Positions 45,701 through 53,090 of a DNA stretch of 64,000 nucleotides are shown here, piece by piece (within the stretch, counting starts at the first letter, position 1; each line of letters opens with the position of its first letter). The DNA lies in NCBI RefSeq assembly GCF_000759025.1, contig NZ_JPOS01000016.1:96498-160497 (forward strand), written 5' to 3'. Origin of the DNA: Phaeodactylibacter xiamenensis (GTDB taxonomy: Bacteria > Bacteroidota > Bacteroidia > Chitinophagales > Saprospiraceae). Below the pieces are notes generated by a model. That model ran no database searches, was not told where the DNA came from, and saw only the letters and a program-made list of their open reading frames with translations. Both the position numbers and the translations under genes were made by a program.

Positions 45701-46057
45701 ATCGATAAGTACTTTGAGGTCTTCCCGGATATGAACTTCCCCTACGATTACCGGGCCTACTACATGATCAGTGTATACCTGGAAGCCGGGGCGTATGAGA
45801 AAGCGAAGCCGCACCTTCAGATTCTGGCAGAACGTACGGCCGACGAGTTGGATTACTACAACTCTCTCGATCCGGAGATACTGGAGAGCAGCTTCCAAAC
45901 GGAATACATGCTGGCGATGCGCACAATGGACGATATCGTTCAAGCCGCCCGGCAAAACAATGACGAGGCATTTGCGCAGGAGCTACAGCGCCTGTTCGAG
46001 CCATTCCAAATGGAAATGCCGGAAAACATGATGCAACAACGCAATGGAGGACGCTAA
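42800..46057 (+). CDS. DUF2723 polytopic membrane protein (PMT/GT-C-like)
   Basis: 1085 residues. N-terminal polytopic domain (about residues 1-370 and 545-650) with the DUF2723 hallmark FSAERTGSLWDCGEFILGAY and VVHPPGAPLFILVGRLF, an acidic first-loop motif like that of GT-C protein O-mannosyltransferases. A central soluble region and a C-terminal periplasmic domain follow, the latter starting near QNFDDHSRIDHSGARDYANN and containing FTYGDNDTYPLWYAQEVEG and a TPR-like tail (QRDGETEKAVELIDKYFEV). Probably transfers sugar from a lipid carrier to exported proteins or glycans (inference from the GT-C family). rpiB overlaps its 3' end by 14 bases. Confidence 0.88.
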   Translation: MGSTNRLHTIAGWLVFAIALTVYFFSAERTGSLWDCGEFILGAYKLQVVHPPGAPLFILVGRLFTWFAELFSDNPADIAFAVNLMSGISTAFAAAFVAWSTIILGKMALVGREGTADSGQNIALAGAGIVAGLTTAFATSIWFSAVEGEVYAMSTFFTTLTLWTMMKWYNLPDTPSADRWLLFTVYAAGLSTGVHLLSLLTFPALALFYYFKKYNEYTWKGIAIAAAVGVAIIVAVQNFVIVGIPGLWSTFDLMMVNGLGLPFHSGIIPTFIVVAAIIVLLLMYVHGKITSPVPMYVLAGVFLLIGLYAENSMGGGRFIRMMARAAVIGALGFFMSSLLNRYRREMQLFAIGAALVIVAFSTIGLVVIRANASPPINMNAPTDAMRLLPYLNREQYGERALLHGPHFDARPMKTEIEDRYGRKGDRYEIVDQKISYVYQDQDKMLFPRMGDYSQGRPRLYKQWVGMDPSKPLPPGRPNQADNISFLVNYQLGWMYWRYFMWNFSGRQNGEQGFYPWDKSAGHWISGIKFLDEARLGNQDKLPEAEKNAEGRNVYYMLPFLFGLLGLIFHFRKRPNEATGLLALFIITGIGIIIYSNQPPNEPRERDYVLVGSFFTYAIWIGMAVLALFELLRERVKLAGPAAAAVAAAVILIAPALMGTQNFDDHSRIDHSGARDYANNFLQSVEENAIIFTYGDNDTYPLWYAQEVEGIRTDVRVVNLSLIAVDWYIDLLRRKVNESPPIKMTIPSEALRGNMRNQLFYYNTSGKERPKTLKNFLEFVGNDNPITLPFSAGAREVESYYDTKQVYIPVNKQEVLAKGVVSEKDTANIVDAIPLNLQSKDYMIKDELAILDVIGSNLWDRPIYFAVTARQEKLFGLDDYMQLEGLALRIVPVKSSSEQQYGIIGSGRVDGEKVYENVMNEFMWGNFDQKELFVDRSYAPSVQSHQLSMRRAALQLQRDGETEKAVELIDKYFEVFPDMNFPYDYRAYYMISVYLEAGAYEKAKPHLQILAERTADELDYYNSLDPEILESSFQTEYMLAMRTMDDIVQAARQNNDEAFAQELQRLFEPFQMEMPENMMQQRNGGR

Positions 46058-46490
46058 AAAAACAATCGCCATCGGGTGCGATCATGCCGGCTACCCTTAT
46101 AAAGACCGTGTGATCGCCTTCCTGGAGTCAGAAGGCTGGACGGTCCGGGACTTCGGCACGGATTCGCCGGACTCCGTTGATTACCCTGACTTTGTGCACC
46201 CAACCGCCGATATGGTGGAATCGGGCGAGGCGCAACTGGGGATAGTCCTGTGCGGAAGCGGCAATGGCGTGGCAATAACCGCCAATAAACATCAGGGCAT
46301 CAGAGCGGCGCTTTGCTGGCTCCCGGAACTGGCAAGCCTCGCACGGGAACACAACAATGCCAACATGCTTGCTTTGCCGGTCCGCTTCATTGAGGAAGCA
46401 ACTGCGGTTGACATTACCCGGGCTTTTCTGGCCGCTTCCTTTGAAGGAGGGCGGCACGCCCGGAGAGTCGGCAAAATTGCCTGTGGATAA
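46044..46490 (+). CDS. rpiB: Ribose-5-phosphate isomerase B
   Basis: 148 residues. Interconverts ribose 5-phosphate and ribulose 5-phosphate. Signatures: IAIGCDHAGYPYKD at the N-terminus, DYPDFVHPTADMV, the catalytic-Cys loop VLCGSGNGVAITANK, and AREHNNANMLALP. It overlaps the DUF2723 gene by 14 bases and is followed by a strong terminator, so both are probably one transcript. Confidence 0.96.
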   Translation: MEDAKKTIAIGCDHAGYPYKDRVIAFLESEGWTVRDFGTDSPDSVDYPDFVHPTADMVESGEAQLGIVLCGSGNGVAITANKHQGIRAALCWLPELASLAREHNNANMLALPVRFIEEATAVDITRAFLAASFEGGRHARRVGKIACG

Positions 46491-46509
46491 CCCTCTGTAG
46501 TAGTACTGG

Positions 46510-46549
46510 AAAAGCCCCGCCTGTGCAAAATCAGGTGGGGCTTTTTTTT
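46510..46549 (+). terminator. Terminator after rpiB
   Basis: Stem AAAAGCCCCGCCTG / CAGGTGGGGCTTTT (one G-T pair) with an 8-base loop and a run of eight T. Confidence 0.9.
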
Positions 46550-46613
46550 GCCCGGCGCTCATCTCTGACTTTTGAAAACAAGGGCTTGCCCAAAGATATC
46601 AGCTCGCCTGCCG

Positions 46614-46643
46614 CAAAAAAGCCCGGAATTTCCATCCCGGGCT
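46614..46643 (-). terminator. Minus-strand hairpin with T-run, no gene evident for it
   Basis: On the minus strand, stem AGCCCGG / CCGGGCT (loop 10 bases) followed by TTTTTT. It would stop leftward transcription, but no minus-strand gene starts to its right before 47206. Confidence 0.55.
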
Positions 46644-46682
46644 GCCGTATATTGAATTAGTATGAAAAAACAAACCTTCCAA

Positions 46683-46699
46683 ATGCAACGCCGTTGCAA
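46683..46699. promoter_or_regulatory. Palindrome ATGCAAC-N3-GTTGCAA upstream of the Fur-family gene (candidate Zur box)
   Basis: Same 7-3-7 inverted repeat as at 48113-48129, with one mismatch. It lies 104 bases before the regulator start and about 50 bases before its candidate -7 box, which suggests autoregulation (inference). Confidence 0.6.
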
Positions 46700-46749
46700 T
46701 AATTTTTATTATGCACTTCTCCCATTCAACCTAATCCCCCTCAATTTTG

Positions 46750-46757
46750 TACTTTTG
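46750..46757 (+). promoter_or_regulatory. Candidate -7 box (TACTTTTG) for the Fur-family gene
   Basis: TAnnTTTG match 30 bases before the ATG at 46787. Confidence 0.5.
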
Positions 46758-46786
46758 AAAGGCAATTCATTTATAAACTGCGCAGT

Positions 46787-47209
46787 ATGGTCCGGGAAGA
46801 AGACATTCTCCAGAAACTGGAATCGCACCAACTACGGAAGACCGCTTTCCGAAAGGAAGTCCTAGAGCTTTTCATGGCTTCTGAAGGGGAGGCGCTTTCC
46901 AATCAGGAACTCGAATCTCAGCTCGACAACCCGGACCGCATCACCCTCTACCGCACCCTCAAAGCCTTTGAAGACAAGGGGCTGATCCATTTAGCGGCAG
47001 ACAGCGGCGGCATTAGCCGGTATGCTCTGTGCCTTGCCGATTGCACCACCCACGCTCACCATGATCAGCATGCCCACTTTCAGTGCCGGACCTGCGGCAA
47101 GACCATCTGTCTTGAGGGCGAGGTCGTCATCCGTGCCCAGGCCCCGGCGGGCTATAAAGTCGAGCGGGAGAACCTTACCCTTGAAGGGCTCTGTGATGAG
47201 TGTATTTAG
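46787..47209 (+). CDS. Fur-family metalloregulator, probably Zur
   Basis: 140 residues. Winged-helix N-terminal half (LRKTAFRKEVLELFMASEGE, ITLYRTLKAFEDKGLIHLAA) and a C-terminal metal-binding half with HAHHDQHAHFQC, the structural zinc pairs CRTC and CDEC, and a second metal site suggested by the His cluster. Zur assignment rests on context: a DUF4625 lipoprotein and a ZnuD-like TonB receptor next to it share a palindrome with its own promoter. A Fur or Mur role cannot be excluded from the protein alone. Its last 4 bases overlap the convergent DUF4625 gene. Confidence 0.9.
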   Translation: MVREEDILQKLESHQLRKTAFRKEVLELFMASEGEALSNQELESQLDNPDRITLYRTLKAFEDKGLIHLAADSGGISRYALCLADCTTHAHHDQHAHFQCRTCGKTICLEGEVVIRAQAPAGYKVERENLTLEGLCDECI

Positions 47210-48069
47210 TCCGTAACGACCACTCCGAAAATAACAGGTTCCGCTGTATTCCGCACGCCATCGTGTGCATCCACTCTGAACCGGTAGTTGCCGGCCTTCA
47301 GTGTCTGTGGAATGGTATATTCAAAGTCGAAATTGTAATCTTTTTCCACTCCTGCATCAAAGGCGACATAAGCGCCTGTGCTGAAGGTATTGCCAGAACT
47401 TAGGTCCGTGTAGCTCAGAAAGACAATGCCATTGCCCCCTTCGCTCAGGGAGTAATTGTCGGTGACCGTGCCGGAAAAGGTGACGGTACTGCCCTTGGCA
47501 GCCGTAAAGCTGACCTGAGAGGGGGAACTAAGCGTCAGTGTTGGCGCTTCCCCATCCGTGGGGTTGATCGCGCGGATGCTGTAGAAATTGGCCAGGGGAT
47601 TGTCATTACCGGCTTCATCAATAACTTGTATCTGAAAATGATAAATGCCCGAGGTGACATCCGTAGGCACCGGCAGCTGCAATTGCTCCTCGGCAGTCTC
47701 ACCCGAAAGCCCCCGAATATCGAGGACCGTCCAGTCTTCCGTCTGATTACTCACATTTGGCACAGCCACGCCCGGTGCGGCAGCACCCCCATGCCCGTGG
47801 CAGTCGAAGTTGTTGTGGATATCCACTTTGTACTGCGACAGCGAACGGTCATCGCTAAAACGCAGGGTAGCGGTCAGCGTTTCTCCACCGAGAACAGTAA
47901 AAACGGAATCTTCCATCCCTCCGCAAACCGCGCCGGGTTCCGGGGCGGGCGCAAAGGAAATAACCTGCATAGACGGCGCTGAGACGTCCACATCATCAGA
48001 CCCGTTGCAGCTCCACGCGAGCAAGGCGATGAGGACGATACCGGCAAAAAAAGTTTTGATTGGGTCCAT
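47206..48069 (-). CDS. DUF4625 lipoprotein, probable surface or periplasmic metal-binding protein
   Basis: 287 residues. Signal MDPIKTFFAGIVLIALLAWSC with lipobox Cys at 21. Two beta-sandwich DUF4625-like domains follow. The first has SLSQYKVDIHNNFDCHGHGG, a His/Cys motif that could bind metal, and the second (PTLTLSSPSQVSFTAAKGST) is Ig-like. DUF4625 genes in Bacteroidota often sit next to TonB receptors (recalled). It is divergent from the TonB receptor and the two share a 123-base promoter region with a perfect palindrome, so they are probably coregulated by the neighbouring Fur-family protein. Confidence 0.82.
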   Translation of the reverse strand: MDPIKTFFAGIVLIALLAWSCNGSDDVDVSAPSMQVISFAPAPEPGAVCGGMEDSVFTVLGGETLTATLRFSDDRSLSQYKVDIHNNFDCHGHGGAAAPGVAVPNVSNQTEDWTVLDIRGLSGETAEEQLQLPVPTDVTSGIYHFQIQVIDEAGNDNPLANFYSIRAINPTDGEAPTLTLSSPSQVSFTAAKGSTVTFSGTVTDNYSLSEGGNGIVFLSYTDLSSGNTFSTGAYVAFDAGVEKDYNFDFEYTIPQTLKAGNYRFRVDAHDGVRNTAEPVIFGVVVTD

Positions 48070-48094
48070 AAGTCAGAAAGCTTCGGTTGTTGTA

Positions 48095-48102
48095 CAAAGA
48101 TA
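48095..48102 (-). promoter_or_regulatory. Candidate -7 box (TATCTTTG) for the DUF4625 gene
   Basis: Minus-strand TAnnTTTG match 26 bases before the start at 48069. The palindrome begins 11 bases upstream of it, where a bound repressor would block polymerase. Confidence 0.55.
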
Positions 48103-48112
48103 ACCACCGTTA

Positions 48113-48129
48113 ATGCAACTATGTTGCAT
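48113..48129. promoter_or_regulatory. Perfect palindrome ATGCAACTATGTTGCAT, candidate Zur operator
   Basis: A 7-3-7 perfect inverted repeat in the divergent DUF4625 / TonB-receptor promoter. Its half-site ATGCAAC recurs in front of the Fur-family gene (46683-46699). Confidence 0.7.
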
Positions 48130-48193
48130 CAAGTATGTTATTTTGGCAGCCTTTTAGCAAAAATGGACGAACTTGGGTCCTTACACACTGCAT

Positions 48194-50590
48194 ATGACCA
48201 AAAGAGCCTTCATCATAAAATACCCCCTAACCCTGCTGTCCCTATTGTTGCTGCAGTCCGCAGCCGCGCAGGTCTCCGGCCGGGTGGTTGACGCCAAAAC
48301 TGCCCCACTCCCGGGGGCCACAGTATTGCTGTTGCCGGACAGCCTGGTCCGGGTTGCAGATGAACAAGGGCGGTTCCGGTTCAGCACATTGCCCACCGGG
48401 GCGCATCAGCTCCGGGTGTCTTATGTGGGCTATGAAATGACCGAACAGCCTGTCCGCTACGAAGGCACCCCCATTCAGTTACCGCCCATCACCTTGCAGG
48501 ATGCGCAGGAACTACTGGAAACCGTGGTCGTCACCGAGGAGCATGCCAAGCAGGAAGAAACCCTGGCCACCGAGCACTTTACCGGAGCCGTTATCGAAGA
48601 AAACCTGCAGGGCACCTTTGCCCAATCCATCGACAAGCTCCCCGGGCTCAGCGCCATCAACGTAGGCACAGGCATTGCCAAACCGGTGATCCGGGGCCTG
48701 TCCTCCAACCGCATCATCGTCAACCATCAGGGCATCAAGCAGGAAGGGCATCAGTGGGGAGCAGATCACGGCCTCGAGATCGATCAGTTTGGCGTGGAAC
48801 GGGTGGAAATCATCAAGGGGCCCGCTTCCCTGCAGTACGGCTCAGACGGGCTGGGCGGCGTCATCAACATCATGCCCGGAAGAGTGCCTCCGGAAGGCGT
48901 GATCCTGGGCAGCATAATGGGCCTGCACCGCACCAACAACGCTCACTGGGGCGGCTCTGCCAAACTGGGCTTCAACCTCAACGGTTTTTTTACGCAAGCC
49001 CAGTACAGCCATCAGGATTTTGCCGACTACCGCGTCCCGGCGGAGACCTTTGATTACAACACCTTCACCCTGCCCATTATCGACGAACGGCTCAAAAATA
49101 CGGCAGGGAATGAGCGAACCCTCAGCGTCACCACCGGGCTTAACCGCGACTGGGGCATCACCCGGCTGACCTTCAGCCGCTATCAGCTGGAAGCGGGGCT
49201 GTTCTCAGGCGCGGTAGGCATACCCCGCTCCTACGCCCTCACCGATGATGGCAACCGCCGGGATATCGACATTCCCAAGCAGGAGGTGGAGCATACGCGC
49301 CTGAGCCTGCATCAGGACCTGGTGCTGCCGCAGGGGCACATCAACTTCAATATCGGCTATCAGCGGAATTTGCGGCAGGAGTTTTCCTTTCCGGAATTCC
49401 ACAGCATCCCCAGTTCGCAAATTGACCCCGGCAATACGCTTGGGCTGCAATTTTTGCTGGAAACCTTTAGCGCTGACCTCCACTACGAGCGCGAGGGCAT
49501 CAACGGCTGGCGGGAAGTCTACGGCGGCAATGCGCAGTGGCAGTTCAACGAGCGGGCAGGCTTCGAGTTCCTGTTGCCCGACTTCCGTACATTCCGGGCA
49601 GGAGTGTTTGGGCTGGTGGAAAAGCAGCTTTCGGAACACCTGCTTGTCAACGGCGGGCTGCGCCTCGACTATGCCACCAACGACACAGAGTTCTACCGGC
49701 AGTGGGTGTGGGACAGCAATGAGAATATCACCGATTCCCTGATTGCACCGGTCACGACCCCGGAGTTTTTCAACTGGTCGGCCTCGGCGGGGCTTTCGGC
49801 TGCGCTTTGGGATGACCGGGCTCAGTTCAAAGCCAATATCGGCAAGAGCTTCCGGGTGCCTTACCCGGCAGAGACGGTTTCCAATGGCATCCACCACGGC
49901 ACCTTCCGCCACGAGATGGGCACGCCCGGGCTGGACTCCGAGCATGGCTATCAGCTCGACCTAAGCCTGGAGTGGGAACGCCCCCGCTTTTCCGGTATGG
50001 TCGCGACCTACTTCAATTACTTCGACAATTACATCTACCTGGGCCCGACTTTCCCGGCCCGCTTTTCGCCTCTGCCAGAGTCCGGGCAGATTTTCCAGTA
50101 CCGGCAGGATGACGCCATTTATACTGGTTTTGAGGTGCAGTACGATTGGGATTTCCTCCCCCGCTGGCGCTTTTCGCAAACCGGCGACTTCGTGCAGAGT
50201 TACAATATCCGTACCCAACTGGCGCTGCCCTTTACGCCTCAGCCTTCTATACAGAGCAGCCTGCGCTATACGGTGGAGCCCCGGAACAGCCGGGTCGCTT
50301 CCTTCTACGCGGAGGTCAACCATCAGTACACTTTTGCAGCCGAAGGCCCCTACCGGGTAGACCGTTCGGAGCGCTCTACGCCTGCTTATCAGCTATTCGG
50401 GGCAGCGCTGGGGCTGAAGTTGCACTGGTTTGGGCCGCAGCCGCTGCAGTTCAATGTGCAGTTGCAGAATGCCCTCGACGTTTTCTACCTCAACCACCTG
50501 AGCCGCTATCGGCTGATCAACGTGCCGGAGCAGGGCCGCAACGTCAACATCAGCCTAAAAGTGCCCTTTTGGGGGCGGCTGAAACAGTAA
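48194..50590 (+). CDS. TonB-dependent receptor, ZnuD-like
   Basis: 798 residues from the ATG at 48194. Signal peptide ending QSAAAQ, then a carboxypeptidase-like N-terminal domain (VSGRVVDAKTAPLPGATVLL), a plug (VVVTEEHAKQEETLATEHF, LPGLSAINVGTGIAKPVIRG, GVERVEIIKGPASLQYGSDGL) and a 22-strand barrel ending NVNISLKVPFWGRLKQ. The plug sequence IRGLSSNRIIVNHQGIKQEG and QWGADHGLEID resembles the zinc receptor ZnuD and related proteins. Placement beside a Fur/Zur-type gene and the shared operator supports zinc uptake. No TonB-box copy can be confirmed by eye. Confidence 0.93.
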   Translation: MTKRAFIIKYPLTLLSLLLLQSAAAQVSGRVVDAKTAPLPGATVLLLPDSLVRVADEQGRFRFSTLPTGAHQLRVSYVGYEMTEQPVRYEGTPIQLPPITLQDAQELLETVVVTEEHAKQEETLATEHFTGAVIEENLQGTFAQSIDKLPGLSAINVGTGIAKPVIRGLSSNRIIVNHQGIKQEGHQWGADHGLEIDQFGVERVEIIKGPASLQYGSDGLGGVINIMPGRVPPEGVILGSIMGLHRTNNAHWGGSAKLGFNLNGFFTQAQYSHQDFADYRVPAETFDYNTFTLPIIDERLKNTAGNERTLSVTTGLNRDWGITRLTFSRYQLEAGLFSGAVGIPRSYALTDDGNRRDIDIPKQEVEHTRLSLHQDLVLPQGHINFNIGYQRNLRQEFSFPEFHSIPSSQIDPGNTLGLQFLLETFSADLHYEREGINGWREVYGGNAQWQFNERAGFEFLLPDFRTFRAGVFGLVEKQLSEHLLVNGGLRLDYATNDTEFYRQWVWDSNENITDSLIAPVTTPEFFNWSASAGLSAALWDDRAQFKANIGKSFRVPYPAETVSNGIHHGTFRHEMGTPGLDSEHGYQLDLSLEWERPRFSGMVATYFNYFDNYIYLGPTFPARFSPLPESGQIFQYRQDDAIYTGFEVQYDWDFLPRWRFSQTGDFVQSYNIRTQLALPFTPQPSIQSSLRYTVEPRNSRVASFYAEVNHQYTFAAEGPYRVDRSERSTPAYQLFGAALGLKLHWFGPQPLQFNVQLQNALDVFYLNHLSRYRLINVPEQGRNVNISLKVPFWGRLKQ

Positions 50591-50621
50591 GAATCTCCTG
50601 CATTTTTCGCAACTTCGCAGC

Positions 50622-52079
50622 ATGAAGACATCCCTGCTCGAAAAGCACTTATCCGACCTTTTTGAAGAATGGGCAGGCGTCAGCCCGGAGCTGATGCTGC
50701 CCCTCGCGCCTTCCGGTTCGGCGCGCATTTACTACCGCCTGCAGTACGATGGCAAAAGCGCGATAGGCACCTACAGCCCCAACCGGCAGGAGAATGAGGC
50801 TTTTGTGGCCTTCTCCCGCCACTTCCACGCCAAAGGGCTGCCGGTACCGGAGATTTATGTGGAACGGCTGGACGACAACGTTTACCTGCAGGAAGACCTC
50901 GGGGCAACGACCCTCTACAGCTACCTGCTGCAGCGCGACGATGGCCCTTTCCCCAATCACCTGATGACCATCTACAAGCGGGTGGTGGAAGACCTGGCGC
51001 GGCTACAAATTAAAGGCGGGCAGGGGCTGGACTACAGCAAGTGCTTCCCCCGCGCTGTGTTTGACCAACAGTCGATGCTCTGGGACTTCAATGCCTTCAA
51101 ATATCAGTTTCTGCGGCTGGCGGGCACCGATTTTAACGAGCAGCGGCTGGAAGAAGACGCCCATCGCCTGGCAGATTTCCTGCTGGAAGCCGGCACCGAT
51201 CATTTCATGTACCGCGATTTTCAGTCCCGCAATATTATGGTACGGAGCGGCAAGCCCTTCTTTATCGACTATCAGGGCGGGCGCCGGGGGGCGTTGCAGT
51301 ACGACCTGGCTTCCCTGCTGTATCAGGCCAAAGCCAATATCCCGGATGAGCACCGGGAAGCCCTGCTCGACCACTACCTCGACACCGCCACGCAGCTTAC
51401 GAAGATCGACCGGGCGGCATTCCGGCGCTACTACTACGGCTTTGTGCTGATGCGCAGTGTGCAGGTGCTGGGCGCGTACGGGCTGCGCGGGCTGTACGAG
51501 CGCAAAGAGCATTTCCTCAAAAGCATCCCCTTCGCCCTCGACAACGTACAGGAACTCTTCAGTCAGAACCGCATCGCCGTGGAACTGCCGGAATTAAAAA
51601 AAGCCATCGAACAGGTGGTGGCTTCCGGGCAGTTTGAACCCTTCGATACGGAGCGGGGCGAACAGAGCCTGCTCACGGTGCGCATCCACAGCTTTTCCTA
51701 CAAAAAAGGTGGGATCCCGCCTGACCCCTCCGGCAATGGCGGTGGCTTCACTTTCGACTGCCGTTTCCTGCATAATCCAGGGCGCTACGAGCCTTACAAG
51801 CAGCTCACGGGCCGGGACGAGCCGGTGATCAACTTTCTGCAGCACCATAGCAAGATGGGGGAATTCCTGAATGATGTCTTCCGGATTGTGGACGAAGCCG
51901 TGGAGAACTACATAGAGCGCAGTTTCACCAACCTGATGGTCAGCTTTGGGTGCACCGGCGGGCAGCACCGCTCTGTCTACGCAGCGGATGCCCTGGCTAA
52001 GCACCTGAAAGAGAAGTACGGTGTGGCGCTGGAGCTGGAGCACATTGAGCAGGAGAAGAAAAACTGGATTAATAAGTAG
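50622..52079 (+). CDS. AmgK-like sugar kinase fused to a RapZ C-terminal domain
   Basis: 485 residues in two parts. Residues 1-330 are an aminoglycoside-phosphotransferase-like kinase: LPLAPSGSARIYYRL, the catalytic motif YRDFQSRNIMV (Asp199, Asn204) and the metal-binding IDYQGGRRGALQYDLASLL. AmgK of Pseudomonas phosphorylates MurNAc and GlcNAc at the anomeric carbon in cell-wall recycling. Residues about 360-485 match the RapZ C-terminal domain: FTFDCRFLHNPGRYEPYKQL, the region VSFGCTGGQHRSVYAADALA and LEHIEQEKKNW. In Escherichia coli that domain binds glucosamine-6-phosphate and RNA. A MurU-type nucleotidyltransferase is not adjacent. The start is 31 bases after the receptor stop. Confidence 0.9.
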   Translation: MKTSLLEKHLSDLFEEWAGVSPELMLPLAPSGSARIYYRLQYDGKSAIGTYSPNRQENEAFVAFSRHFHAKGLPVPEIYVERLDDNVYLQEDLGATTLYSYLLQRDDGPFPNHLMTIYKRVVEDLARLQIKGGQGLDYSKCFPRAVFDQQSMLWDFNAFKYQFLRLAGTDFNEQRLEEDAHRLADFLLEAGTDHFMYRDFQSRNIMVRSGKPFFIDYQGGRRGALQYDLASLLYQAKANIPDEHREALLDHYLDTATQLTKIDRAAFRRYYYGFVLMRSVQVLGAYGLRGLYERKEHFLKSIPFALDNVQELFSQNRIAVELPELKKAIEQVVASGQFEPFDTERGEQSLLTVRIHSFSYKKGGIPPDPSGNGGGFTFDCRFLHNPGRYEPYKQLTGRDEPVINFLQHHSKMGEFLNDVFRIVDEAVENYIERSFTNLMVSFGCTGGQHRSVYAADALAKHLKEKYGVALELEHIEQEKKNWINK

Positions 52080-52106
52080 GGGGGGTCCAAGGAGGGTCTT
52101 GAAGGG

Positions 52107-52224
52107 AGGTTGAGGATAAGGTTGAGGTTGAGACCAGGCTTGGGCTGCAGAGGAGAGGAATAGCAAGCTATTCCTGCAAGGCAGTCATCGCGGAGCCACT
52201 CAACCTAAACCTCAACCTCAGCCT
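52107..52224. repeat. 26-bp imperfect inverted repeat, purine-rich left arm
   Basis: Left arm 52107-52132 (GAGGTTGAGG repeats) and right arm 52199-52224 (CCTCAACC repeats) match at about 20 of 26 positions as an inverted repeat. It lies between the stop of the kinase fusion and the stop of the convergent unknown gene, so it may act as a bidirectional terminator. Confidence 0.5.
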
Positions 52225-52231
52225 GACTCTT

Positions 52232-52861
52232 CTAGCTCAGCACCCCCTGCATCAGCTCTCCAAACTCAGCAGGGGCTTTGAAGAGGCTATCGTTGTACGT
52301 GGTCGCCCGGAAGCGCAGGTTGTGCACCCGGTCGTTGCGGTGCTCCAGCTCAATCATAATGTTGCCAAAGTGCTGCACGAAGCGCCCATCCTCCTCCTGA
52401 TTGCTGCGGATGCTCAGCCCTGGCTTCAGGTAGTGGCGCTCAATGGTTTCCACCCAGTTGGCGCGCTGATAGCTGCGGCGGTCGGAAATCTGGGTACGGT
52501 ATTTTAGTGCCAGTACCTGCTCTTTGAGGAAATCAAAAAAGTGCTGCACATCCCGCTGACTGTAGCCCGTCTGACTAAAGTGGACCACAAACCCCTTAGA
52601 GGAAGGCGTATTGAGGAAGTCCAGCGCCTCGTCGATATCATCCGGCCGGATGCGGTAGATGGCATACTGTTCGTTGAGCCAGTTGAGGAGGCGGCGCAGC
52701 ACCAGCGTTTCCTTCCAGAACTGGTAGTCTTCCCGTTCTTCCGCACTGCGCTCAATCATCTCATGGATAAGCGGCTGGGAAGGCGAGCTTTCCTCCGCTT
52801 GCTGGAATAGATTCTTGAAATATGACCACAGCTTATCCATTGTGCTTTTTGGAATGTTCAA
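52232..52861 (-). CDS. Conserved-looking protein of unknown function
   Basis: 209 residues, cytoplasmic by lack of signal or membrane helix; I do not recognise the family. Start alternatives are at 52861 (MNIPKSTMDKLW) and the internal Met at residue 8 (52840). The N-terminal half is helical and acidic (FQQAEESSPSQPLIHEMIER, EEREDYQFWKE) and the C-terminal half is mixed alpha/beta (FGNIMIELEHRNDRVHNLRF RATTYN). Codon use and residue composition are those of a real gene. It converges on the kinase-RapZ fusion; the 229 bases upstream hold one copy of a 56-bp repeat. Confidence 0.7.
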   Translation of the reverse strand: MNIPKSTMDKLWSYFKNLFQQAEESSPSQPLIHEMIERSAEEREDYQFWKETLVLRRLLNWLNEQYAIYRIRPDDIDEALDFLNTPSSKGFVVHFSQTGYSQRDVQHFFDFLKEQVLALKYRTQISDRRSYQRANWVETIERHYLKPGLSIRSNQEEDGRFVQHFGNIMIELEHRNDRVHNLRFRATTYNDSLFKAPAEFGELMQGVLS

Positions 52862-52963
52862 CAGCGGGGCGGGCGGTTTGTTTTGGGAGGTGTTGCCGGG
52901 CGCACTCTCCGTCCGATGTAGTTAAAAACGGAGTCGGCCCTTTCGCCGGGCGTACCAAACATA

Positions 52964-53019
52964 CAGAGCGCAACGGGTGAATGCCCAGGCAACGGCTTGG
53001 CGTAGTGCACCCGGTGAGG
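52964..53019. repeat. 56-bp REP-like repeat, copy 1
   Basis: Shares GCGCA-CGGGTGAAT, CAACGGCTTGGC-TAGT and CACCCGGTGAGG with copy 2 at 58104-58159. The ends pair as ACGGGTG / CACCCGGT. It lies about 70 bases past the 3' end of the first T9SS gene pair. Confidence 0.65.
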
Positions 53020-53090
53020 GCATGCTACTTTATCCATTAACCTTAAAAACCTTTACCCTTTAAACTTGAATACTTTAACCTTATCCCCCC

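Noticed and set aside
44810..45955. 381-residue minus-strand frame inside the DUF2723 gene
   Set aside because: Shadow of the plus-strand gene; no domain, no start context and composition typical of antisense frames.
46662..46865. 67-residue frame starting just before the Zur-like palindrome
   Set aside because: Overlaps the operator, promoter box and start of the Fur-family gene in another frame; low-complexity and no homology recognised.
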